From NCBI GenBank assembly GCA_006508105.1, contig QKPP01000214.1, forward strand, positions 1 through 38,102: a stretch of DNA of 38,102 bases, in the 5' to 3' direction. Shown here piece after piece: positions 8,010-15,684 of this stretch; position 1 is the stretch's first letter, and the number at the start of each line of letters is the position of its first letter. Source of the stretch: Myxococcales bacterium FL481. Its GTDB lineage: Bacteria; Myxococcota_A; Polyangia; Nannocystales; Nannocystaceae. Both the position numbers and the translations under genes were made by a program. The notes beneath the pieces were generated by a model. It ran no database searches, was not told where the DNA came from, and worked only from the letters and a program-made list of their open reading frames with translations.

Positions 8010-10364
8010 CTACGGTGGCGGCGCGGCGTAGTCGACCACCCGCAGTTCCGTGCGGTTGTTCTGAGCGCGACCTTGCGGGGTTAGGTTCACCGCGCGCGGC
8101 GAACGGTCTCCCCAGCCCACCGCGGTCAAGCGCTGCGGCGCGACCCCTCGGCTGATCAGGTACGTCATCACGGCGTCGGCACGGGCCTGGCTACGTGCAC
8201 GCGGATTTCCGCGATCGTCGGTGTGCACACGAATCTCGACGGCCACGAACTCGGGATGCCCCACCAAGAACACGGCGAGTTCGTCGAGCAAGGCGAGGCT
8301 GCGTTCCGCGACCTCGAGGCCCCGGTATGCGATGCCACGGCGCAGCCGGATCCCGCGCGCGCTGCCGCTAACGTTGGGCGTCTCGACGGGGGCGGCCCGG
8401 GTCAGGCTGACGGCCAACGCGTAGCCGGCCTCGGTGACTTCGAACATGATCTCGGATGGGGTGAATCCGGGGGCCGACACCACGGCGGTGTATGGACCCA
8501 CGGGCAAGGCGACGGCGATGCCGGCCGCGGCCGTGGAGGTGAACGGTTCGTCGACTCCTTGACCACGGATGTGGACCGAAGCCGCAATGCCTCGGCCGGT
8601 TTCATCCGTGATCATGCCCTGCATCGTGCCTTCGGGGGGCGGCAGTGGGGCGGCCAGGGACACGTCGAGGGTCGTGTCTTTTGCTGGCTTGATCTGGACC
8701 GCCTGTTCGACCGGCTCGAACCCGTTGACCTCGACGCGAACCGTGACCGCCCCCTCCGGGAAGCGAAAGCTCGCGTAGGACCCGGCGGCGTCGGTGACGA
8801 TGGTGTTGACCGGCAGTCCGGGGAAGCTCACCCGAGCATCGGGTACCGGTTGGCCTTGGGCATCGAGCACGTGACCCACCACGCGCCCATCCAACACGGG
8901 CTCCGGCAGGGAGGTCGGCTCGACTTCGACCTCTTTGACGATCGGTTTCGGATCGAACGACCAGCCCAGGCCGAGCATGGCTTGCCACGGGGCCACCGCG
9001 GGGCCCCATTCGTAGTTGGGGGAGACGGTGCGAATGTCCGCCGCCGCACTGACGTGGAGCCCATCGTACAGGTTCGCTCTCAGTCCCACCGTCACCCAGC
9101 TTTGGGATCGCGGCATCGGAGACCCGTCCGCGAGTGCGGTCAGCTCACGAAACAGCTGTTCTTCCTGCGTGGAGATGTTCCACGAGTACTCGACGATCGG
9201 GTCAACACCGAACTGCCGCTGCTGCCCGAGACGCAGGGGGAAGTCGGCGCCGACGCGCAGACGGACGCGACTGTGATTGACACCCATCGAAAACCGCAGC
9301 ACCTCGCGGCTGACCGCATCATCGACGCGGTCAAAGTCGACGAGGTCGTAGGAATTGTCGTACATCCAGCCCGCGTTGGCGCTTAGCCGCACGGGGGCGC
9401 GGGAGGCTGTCAGGTAGCGCAGGTCGAGGGTGCTTACGGCATCGACGTTGAAGTTCGCACGTTGCGTGATCAACTTGTCGGACCCCGACAGCAACGTGCC
9501 GCCCACGACGGCGCCGATGCCAACCGCGTTGTTCGCGAGTTTGTGGGCCGCCTTGATGCCAAAGGTGGCGTCGCCCAAAGCGAACACGACCGGGGGATCG
9601 ACCCGATTCGGATCCGCGCGTTCGTTGCGGTTGGCCTGGGTGTAGACGCCGACGTAGGCCTCCGTCCACTTGGTGAAGGTGAATCCTAGGTCGACCGCTC
9701 CAGCCACGCGCGAGTGGGTGTCGGCGCCGTACTCGTTTTGCTCGCTGAGCGTGAACTCGCGTCGGCGGAAAAACGACGTGTGCAGGCGGAAGCGGAAGGT
9801 GTAGAGACCACCGACGTCGGCGAGCGCGGTGTAAAACAGGCCGATCGGGCCCCGGAGGGCTTGCATCATCGGTTCGCGCCGCGGCCCAACCATGCCTGGG
9901 TCTGGCGCTTCGTCCCCCCCGGAGGGGTCGGCAGCGTCGTCGACGGGTCCTTGCGGGTCGGGGGGCAGCTCGAAACGCTCGTCGGCGGGAGGGGGTGGGG
10001 CCGTTGGCGTCGCTTCCGAACCGACCGCCGCGGTCGCGTTCGGATCTGGGCCCGCAGCCGGCCCGCCCGCGGGCAATATCGCCTCATTGTCGACGCCGGG
10101 GTTGGTCTCCGCGGTGGGGGGCGGCGCCTCGGGGGGGAGGGGTGCGGGCGCAGGCTGAGCCGGAGAAGCTGGGGCGGGGCCCGGTGGGGCAGGAGCCGGT
10201 TGAACGGATCCGGGTTGTGCCGGCGGTGGCTGGACGGCAGCGGGTGAAGCCGCCGGCGGTTGGGCGGGGGTCGGCTGACCCAAGGGGGCTTGCTCCGGCA
10301 CGGGAGCTGCGGACGCGAGCGAAGGGATGGATACACCGAGGCCGAGCGCGAGGTAACGCCGCAT
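8010..10364 (-). CDS. OmpA-family protein, barrel-like region plus regulatory-like repeats
   Basis: This is a secreted 784-residue envelope protein. Residues 1-19 form a signal peptide (cut after ASA). Residues about 25-150 are a Pro/Ala/Gln-rich low-complexity linker. Residues about 165-470 are a beta-rich, barrel-like region with alternating hydrophobic strands. Residues about 480-660 hold two or three carboxypeptidase-regulatory-like beta-sandwich repeats (GHVLDAQGQPVPDARVSFPG; GMITDETGRGIAASVHIRG). The C-terminus (about 675-780) is an OmpA/MotB-type peptidoglycan-binding domain with RSQARADAVMTYL and NNRTEL. Such domains bind diaminopimelate in the wall, so the protein probably ties the outer membrane to peptidoglycan. 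TraB of myxobacterial outer-membrane exchange also carries an OmpA-type C-terminus, but no TraA-like partner is seen here. It is transcribed divergently from the M1-like/Omp85-like gene. Confidence 0.85.
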   Translation of the reverse strand: MRRYLALGLGVSIPSLASAAPVPEQAPLGQPTPAQPPAASPAAVQPPPAQPGSVQPAPAPPGPAPASPAQPAPAPLPPEAPPPTAETNPGVDNEAILPAGGPAAGPDPNATAAVGSEATPTAPPPPADERFELPPDPQGPVDDAADPSGGDEAPDPGMVGPRREPMMQALRGPIGLFYTALADVGGLYTFRFRLHTSFFRRREFTLSEQNEYGADTHSRVAGAVDLGFTFTKWTEAYVGVYTQANRNERADPNRVDPPVVFALGDATFGIKAAHKLANNAVGIGAVVGGTLLSGSDKLITQRANFNVDAVSTLDLRYLTASRAPVRLSANAGWMYDNSYDLVDFDRVDDAVSREVLRFSMGVNHSRVRLRVGADFPLRLGQQRQFGVDPIVEYSWNISTQEEQLFRELTALADGSPMPRSQSWVTVGLRANLYDGLHVSAAADIRTVSPNYEWGPAVAPWQAMLGLGWSFDPKPIVKEVEVEPTSLPEPVLDGRVVGHVLDAQGQPVPDARVSFPGLPVNTIVTDAAGSYASFRFPEGAVTVRVEVNGFEPVEQAVQIKPAKDTTLDVSLAAPLPPPEGTMQGMITDETGRGIAASVHIRGQGVDEPFTSTAAAGIAVALPVGPYTAVVSAPGFTPSEIMFEVTEAGYALAVSLTRAAPVETPNVSGSARGIRLRRGIAYRGLEVAERSLALLDELAVFLVGHPEFVAVEIRVHTDDRGNPRARSQARADAVMTYLISRGVAPQRLTAVGWGDRSPRAVNLTPQGRAQNNRTELRVVDYAAPPP

Positions 10365-10722
10365 GCCGAGGAGCGTCCCCTTTTAGTCGAGGCGCTGTCA
10401 AACGACGACAGCACGGATCACGACAGTGCTGTGTCGCCGTCCTGACGCTGGGCGAGTCCGCCACGTCTTGCCTCAGCGGCCGGCACCATCGAGCGAACAA
10501 TCTCGTCAGCACGGGGTTGCACGGGGGTGTGGCGCGCGTGGTTGCAGTTCGTCGCGTCCCGGCTTTGTACCGACGGCGGGTGGGGCTCGGCCAGCTGTTC
10601 GCGTCGACCAAACCCGAGACCACGGCTGCTGTCCACGCAAGCCGTGGAGGACGGCCATCCACGCCAGTTTGTGGACCACCCGCGCCACGGGATAAAGTCC
10701 TCAGCTCGCCGTTTACTCCAGG
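10365..10722. other. Divergent intergenic region, 358 nt
   Basis: This stretch separates the divergent OmpA-family and M1-like/Omp85-like genes and should hold both promoters. I see no convincing coding frame. On the + strand a weak -10-like GATAAA lies at about 10691, some 30 nt before the ATG at 10723, without a good -35 box. A hairpin lies at 10620-10647 and is listed separately. Confidence 0.5.
10620..10647. other. Inverted repeat in divergent promoter region
   Basis: CCACGGCT and AGCCGTGG form a perfect 8-bp stem around a 12-nt loop. An alternative stem (TCCACG/CGTGGA) overlaps it. It could be an operator or an RNA structure; no regulator is known for it. Confidence 0.3.
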
Positions 10723-13719
10723 ATGATTCCGGTCGCGTCCCACCAGCACTACCCCGCGCGGATCGCCGCGACTCGCTTGTGGAGGTGGTTCGCGGTCGTA
10801 CTGGGGACCGGACTCGTGTTGCTCATGGCTCCGGCGCGCGCGGCAGAACGTCCCCCCGCCCGGGTCGCCCGGGTCGCTGTCTCGCTTGACGTGCAAACGA
10901 ACGGTGGACCCCGGTCGGACGGCGAGCGCCCCCCACCGGGGGGAGGTATCGTCCGCGCGCGCGCCCGATACTTCCTGGCCCGCTCGGAAGCCGAGACGCG
11001 CGAGCTGTGGTTGCTCAACTACGCAGAGAGTCTGCGTCGGGCTCCGGAGGGCCTCGATGAGCTGCAAACCCGAGCCATGTTCGACGGTCCATTTCGACCC
11101 GGCCGACTCGATGTACTCGCCGTTGAAGTCGACGGGAAGGGGAGCGGGTGGCGTCGTGCCGGGCCGCGCCGCGACCTTGTCGTCGAGATCCCGGCCCACA
11201 CCACCGTCGTGACGGTCGAGTACCGCGTCGTGGTGCCTCGCAAGTACTGGCCATTCGGGTGCAGCCGAGGTCGGTGTTCGCTCGACGGCGCGGTCGCACC
11301 GTTGCCCAGTGTCCCTGCGCGGGGGGGGATCCGCCTGGCGGCGGGGGGACGTGTCATCGATCCGGTGGTCTGGTCCGTCGTGCGGGCGCGACTCGATCGG
11401 CGCGAGACGTCGACTTGGTACGCGTCGCGCTCGCCTCTCCGCCCGCCGCGGCCGCTTCGGCGTCGAGATACGCTCTTGGTTGTCATCGACGCCCCGGGCT
11501 CCGCCTTGGGGCTATCGGCCTATCCGTCGGTGTTTTGGGGCCGGGGTTGGCAGGCGAGCCGGGACGTGGTCGCCGGCACCTACGTGACCGTGCTCGACAC
11601 CGAGCCGCGGCCGCCGGGTCGATGGCCGCACGAGAGTCGGGCCCAGATTCATCGCGACCGAATCGGGCGAGTGTTGGCCATCGCGGGCGAGTCGATTTCG
11701 TTGTCGGCGCACCGGGGGATGACGCGACTGCCCGACCAAGCCGCGTTCGTGGTGGTGGGTCCGTTGCGCAGTACCGTGGCATCGATGCATCCCAATGCGG
11801 TCGTGGTCAGCGACCAGGCCTACGAACTGTTTCCGTCTGAGCGGCTACTCAAGTTCCACGATGTTGTGATCGCGCGAGCGTGTCTCGAGCAGCTGGCGAC
11901 CGCTTGGGTGGTCGGGCGCCACAGCCCGTCGGTGGACGGCTGGCTGGGGGGCATGATCGGATTCGCCTTGACGGGCGAGTGGGAACGGGGACGGTCGCTC
12001 CAAGACGAGTTCGCGCAGGACATCTTGGCGAAGCTCACATTCATGCCCGCGGTCGACCGGTTCTTGTACTCGGGGCAAGCGAGCTTTTCGTCCGCGTACT
12101 TTCGCGGGAGCGAAGACGCGGGGGCGTTGCGGGACCACCCCTTGCTATTTTCCCACGGCTTGCCACGCGGCCGCCGGATTCACGAGAAACTGCGCGATCT
12201 GCTGCCGGGCCGGGCCCTCGAGCGATTCTACGATCAGCTGATTCGCGATCCAGACCAAGACCCGCAGCGCCTGGCCGAGTCGGCATACGGCTATGGGCTC
12301 GACTGGTTCTTCGATCAGTGGCTCGGACCGTACCCACTGGTGGACTACACGATCTCCGACGTTCGCAGCCAACGAGTGGGTGGAGGCTATGCGCATGTGA
12401 TCGAGGTTGTACGCGACAGCAACGTCGCGTTCATCGAGCCGGTTCAGGTGTTGGTGATCGAGCGGGGCGGCGAGGCGCATCACTTGATTTGGAACGGCGA
12501 CTCGGCCGGGCCCAACGATGACGCCACGGCCGATCCACGACGGGCCCGACACCGGTTTCGGTTACACACCAAGCGGCCGCTCAAAGTGGTTCGACTCGAT
12601 CCTCGGTTCCGATTGCACGAAGCATCTCGTCTGGGTTTGGCCTCCGACCAGCGCGGCGATAACTTCGATCCTCGATTCAACAACCGTCGGCCGGCGAAGC
12701 CTCGCTTTCTCTATACAGGTCTGGGCCTGAACCTGGCCGCCAGCGAGTTTGCCCGGGCCACAACCTCGCGGGCACGGTTGAACGCCGTCTCGGGCTTCGC
12801 TGCGTTCGCGGGCGGGCGTCAGCGAGATCTGCGGCGGCTCGCGACCATGCGCCTGTTCACCGATCGCGTCACGGCCGTGGGGCTCGGCGCCGGCATGAAC
12901 TTCTACTTCCTCGACAAGGTGAATCGTCGTCGGCGCCGGCTGCGGCTACGGCTGGCATTTGTGGGGTCGTCGCTCAAGGGGGCCAACCTCGACGAGCGCG
13001 GCGGCGTGCGGTTGAGTCAACAAATCGGGCTATCCGACGACACGCGACGCTACAGTTTTTGGCCCGAGCAAGGACACCGCGTTTCGCTGTTCGGCGACAC
13101 CCACCAGGTCGTGCTCGACGGCACGGTCATGCGGCAACATGTGCGGCTCGGCGCGGGGTGGCGCCAGTTGTGGCGGATTGCGCACGGGCATGTCGTCGCC
13201 CACAACCTCGGGCTTCAGTTCGTGACCCCGATTGCATCCGAACTCGAGTTTCGTTCACTTCTGCGGGTTGGCGGGATTGGTGGCTTGTCCGCCTACTTGG
13301 CCGACGAGGCGTTCGGTCGGGCCTTGGCCAGTGGCCAGCTGGAGTATCGGCACGTCTACACCAGCAATCTTCGCGTCAATCTTCTGCACGCGGCCTGGTG
13401 GCAACACGTATCGGGGGCGGCGTTTGTCGGGGCGTCGACCGTGTCGAGTTGCGCGAGCTACAGCGGATGGTTCGACCGCGGTAGCTGGTTTTCGCAGGTC
13501 GGCTACGGCGTCATGGCCGATCTGCGGGTGCTCGGCGTGACCCCGCAGCTGATCCGGCTCGATGTCGCCGTGCCGCTCAATGATCGCTGGCGTCCGCGGG
13601 AATGCCTGGGCCGCAGATTTCCGGGGTACATCGCCGAGGCCCAGGGGCTTCCGGTGCGCGACGTCGGCAGCCTCCTCACGAGCTTTGCGATCAATCTTAC
13701 ATTTACGCAGCCCTTTTGA
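10723..13719 (+). CDS. Pseudo-M1 peptidase fused to Omp85-like barrel
   Basis: This 998-residue protein has a signal peptide (hydrophobic core about 21-36, likely cut near residue 41 after ARA). Residues about 50-560 follow the layout of M1 aminopeptidases: a beta-rich N-domain, then the segment VIARACLEQLATAWV (about 382-396) where active enzymes have VIAHELAHQWFGN, then WLGGMIGFA where they have WLNEGFA. The zinc ligands are therefore lost (HEXXH reads R385-A-C-L-E389). The M1 end signature is kept as YGLDWFFDQWLG. Residues about 660-998 look like an Omp85/BamA-type outer-membrane barrel, with a glycine-rich GGIGGLSAY turn, an EYR strand, LIRLDVAVPL near the end and a terminal Phe. No POTRA domains are evident. 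I infer a non-catalytic periplasmic domain attached to an outer-membrane barrel. Confidence 0.75.
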   Translation: MIPVASHQHYPARIAATRLWRWFAVVLGTGLVLLMAPARAAERPPARVARVAVSLDVQTNGGPRSDGERPPPGGGIVRARARYFLARSEAETRELWLLNYAESLRRAPEGLDELQTRAMFDGPFRPGRLDVLAVEVDGKGSGWRRAGPRRDLVVEIPAHTTVVTVEYRVVVPRKYWPFGCSRGRCSLDGAVAPLPSVPARGGIRLAAGGRVIDPVVWSVVRARLDRRETSTWYASRSPLRPPRPLRRRDTLLVVIDAPGSALGLSAYPSVFWGRGWQASRDVVAGTYVTVLDTEPRPPGRWPHESRAQIHRDRIGRVLAIAGESISLSAHRGMTRLPDQAAFVVVGPLRSTVASMHPNAVVVSDQAYELFPSERLLKFHDVVIARACLEQLATAWVVGRHSPSVDGWLGGMIGFALTGEWERGRSLQDEFAQDILAKLTFMPAVDRFLYSGQASFSSAYFRGSEDAGALRDHPLLFSHGLPRGRRIHEKLRDLLPGRALERFYDQLIRDPDQDPQRLAESAYGYGLDWFFDQWLGPYPLVDYTISDVRSQRVGGGYAHVIEVVRDSNVAFIEPVQVLVIERGGEAHHLIWNGDSAGPNDDATADPRRARHRFRLHTKRPLKVVRLDPRFRLHEASRLGLASDQRGDNFDPRFNNRRPAKPRFLYTGLGLNLAASEFARATTSRARLNAVSGFAAFAGGRQRDLRRLATMRLFTDRVTAVGLGAGMNFYFLDKVNRRRRRLRLRLAFVGSSLKGANLDERGGVRLSQQIGLSDDTRRYSFWPEQGHRVSLFGDTHQVVLDGTVMRQHVRLGAGWRQLWRIAHGHVVAHNLGLQFVTPIASELEFRSLLRVGGIGGLSAYLADEAFGRALASGQLEYRHVYTSNLRVNLLHAAWWQHVSGAAFVGASTVSSCASYSGWFDRGSWFSQVGYGVMADLRVLGVTPQLIRLDVAVPLNDRWRPRECLGRRFPGYIAEAQGLPVRDVGSLLTSFAINLTFTQPF

Positions 13720-13746
13720 AGTCTGGCAAGAATCCCTCTCGTCGCG

Positions 13747-13775
13747 TTGACTGGCACTAGTCCCGCGTCTACGCT
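13747..13775 (+). promoter_or_regulatory. Candidate sigma70-like promoter of the first kinase gene
   Basis: TTGACT (13747-13752) and TACGCT (13770-13775) are separated by exactly 17 nt. The -35 box matches 5/6 positions and the -10 box fits TAnnnT. The start would be near 13782, only a few bases before the ATG at 13785, and no Shine-Dalgarno sequence is visible. This suggests a leaderless or nearly leaderless mRNA. Confidence 0.4.
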
Positions 13776-13784
13776 CGACAAACG

Positions 13785-15602
13785 ATGATGCGCTGCCAAC
13801 TCTGCGGGGCTGCGTTCGACGTCGAGGCCGGGTTTTGCCCGCACGACGGCACGGCGTTGGTACGTGACGAGGCATCGATGGTCGCGGTCCCGCCCGCCGA
13901 CCGCGTGTCGGCGCGCGCCAACGCGGTGCGACAAGGCGACGGGCGTGGCCCAGGTCCGACCGAACCGCCCGCAGACCGGGGCGATCATGTCGTCGGCTGC
14001 GTCCTGGACGGGCGTTACCGCATCGACGCTCGCATCGGCGAAGGCGGCATGGGAACGGTCTATCGCGCGACGCACTTGCTGATCGAAAAGGCGGTCGCGG
14101 TTAAACTCTTGCGCCCTGGGCACGCCCGACGCGACGATGTGGCCGCGCGCTTCATGCAAGAGGCGCGACTCGCTTCGCGGGTCAAGCATCCCAACGTGGT
14201 CGACGTGTTCGACTTCGGACGCGCGCCCGACGAGGCTCCGTATTACGTGATGGAGCTGCTCGCCGGCACCACGCTGGCGGCGGCGCTCGATCGCAAGGGG
14301 GCCCTCGCGCCGCGTCGCGCCCTCGAAATCGCGTTGGCCGTCGCCAATGGGCTCGCTGCGGCTCATCGGCAAGGCGTGGTGCATCGCGACCTCAAACCCG
14401 ACAACGTGTTTCTCTGCACGGACGCGACTGGCTCCGGCACGGTCAAAATCATCGACTTCGGCATCGCCCGAATGCCCGAAGAACCCGGGCGACTGACGGC
14501 CGAAGGGGCGGTCCTCGGCACGCCGGAGTACATGTCGCCCGAGCAGGCACGAGGTGAGGAAGTGGATGCGAGGTCGGACCTCTACTCCGTCGGTATCCTG
14601 TTGTTTGAGATGCTGGTGGGTCGGCCGCCGTTCGAGAGTGCGAACGCAGCGGTGATCCTCGAGCAGCACATCGCCGGCGACGCGCCGTCGCTCGCGTCGG
14701 TCTCGGCCCTGCAGCTGCCGCGGACCGAGTGGCTGCTCGCGCAGCTGTTGGCAAAGGCGCCGACGCACCGCCCGAGCTCGGCCGAGCTCGTTCGACAGCA
14801 CTTGGAAACTGCGTTGGAGTCTGACCTGGCTCTAGATGCATCCGCTGCGGCCGACGCATCCGACGGGAAGCGAACGGCTTCGATCGGATCGGGTGGCATC
14901 CACGAGGTCGCCGCCGGACGACGGGACCACTCCCCGGGCGGGTTGGCCACACTCCGGTCGCCGATTGTGGGGGGAGGCGCCTCGTCGCCGCCTGATCGCT
15001 CATCGGCCACGTTGTCGGCCCACCGTCCCTCTCGCGGACCGGGGCGAGTCCCGCGTCTGCGACGGGTCGCGCAGGCGGTGCTCATGACCGCGGGTCTGGC
15101 TAGCTGTGCCACGGCGGCAAGCTTGTGGCTCTACGAGTTGAATCGACCGCCGGGGCTCGTGAGCGCCCCCGCGATCGAGCCCCGTTCCCATCCCGGTCGG
15201 CGAGCGCCGCTCACCGCTGCGGACGATCGGGTTCCGAGCTGGGCCAAGCGGCGAGCGACGCCAGTGACGTCGCAGGCCCCGGGGAACACCTGGCTCGGGG
15301 CGAGTACCGCGACCGCCGAGCCAACGAATGGTGGCCCGCAGGACGCGGGTTCCTCGTCGGTCGCCGCCACGAGCGGCCGGCCGGGGGCCGCCGTGGCTTC
15401 GGCCGCGCTGACGTCACCGACCTCTTCGGCGCGCGAGTCCAGCGGGGACGGCAACGTTGACGCTTCGCCGTCCCCGCGACGGCGGCGCGAACCCGGTTCG
15501 GGCGCAAGATGGACCCCGCGTCGCGACGAGCGAGCCCCTCCGAATCGCGCGGCGGCAGAGTCTCCGGTCCCGGAACTGAAGGATCCTTTCGAGGGAAAGT
15601 AA
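13785..15602 (+). CDS. Transmembrane Ser/Thr kinase with N-terminal zinc ribbon
   Basis: This is a eukaryotic-type Ser/Thr protein kinase, 605 residues. The N-terminus carries a small zinc-ribbon-like knuckle (C4-x2-C7 ... C18-P-H20-D-G). The kinase domain is at about 78-345 with all key elements: glycine loop GEGGMGTVY (85-93), Lys107, HRDLKPDN (200-207), DFG (224-226) and GTPEYMSPEQ. A hydrophobic helix at about 430-450 places the Ser/Pro/Arg-rich C-terminal 150 residues outside the cytoplasm. The last residues, ELKDPFEGK, closely match the end of the next kinase (DLKDPFKR). It lies 65 nt after the M1-like/Omp85-like gene and 82 nt before the second kinase, so the two kinases may be co-transcribed. 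Substrates are unknown. Confidence 0.92.
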   Translation: MMRCQLCGAAFDVEAGFCPHDGTALVRDEASMVAVPPADRVSARANAVRQGDGRGPGPTEPPADRGDHVVGCVLDGRYRIDARIGEGGMGTVYRATHLLIEKAVAVKLLRPGHARRDDVAARFMQEARLASRVKHPNVVDVFDFGRAPDEAPYYVMELLAGTTLAAALDRKGALAPRRALEIALAVANGLAAAHRQGVVHRDLKPDNVFLCTDATGSGTVKIIDFGIARMPEEPGRLTAEGAVLGTPEYMSPEQARGEEVDARSDLYSVGILLFEMLVGRPPFESANAAVILEQHIAGDAPSLASVSALQLPRTEWLLAQLLAKAPTHRPSSAELVRQHLETALESDLALDASAAADASDGKRTASIGSGGIHEVAAGRRDHSPGGLATLRSPIVGGGASSPPDRSSATLSAHRPSRGPGRVPRLRRVAQAVLMTAGLASCATAASLWLYELNRPPGLVSAPAIEPRSHPGRRAPLTAADDRVPSWAKRRATPVTSQAPGNTWLGASTATAEPTNGGPQDAGSSSVAATSGRPGAAVASAALTSPTSSARESSGDGNVDASPSPRRRREPGSGARWTPRRDERAPPNRAAAESPVPELKDPFEGK

Positions 15603-15684
15603 GTTACGCTGTGAGCGGCACGAACTCACGCGTCTCGCTCGGTTCCGAGCTGCCTGACTCGCCGCTTTTCGCCCGACGAACACC

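Noticed and set aside
8223..9386. Plus-strand open frame (387 codons)
   Set aside because: It is antisense to the OmpA-family gene, which has a signal peptide and clear domains; this frame has none.
10084..11199. Minus-strand open frame (371 codons) across the divergent region
   Set aside because: It overlaps the starts of two well-supported genes and has Arg/Pro/Ser-rich shadow composition.
13751..13766. TGGCAC element as a sigma54 promoter before the first kinase
   Set aside because: The -12 part reads CCGC rather than TTGC, so only half of the consensus is present; a sigma70-like pair fits better at the same place.
13503..14801. Long minus-strand open frame (432 codons)
   Set aside because: It is antisense to the end of the M1-like/Omp85-like gene and to the first kinase, and spans their intergenic region without any recognisable domain.
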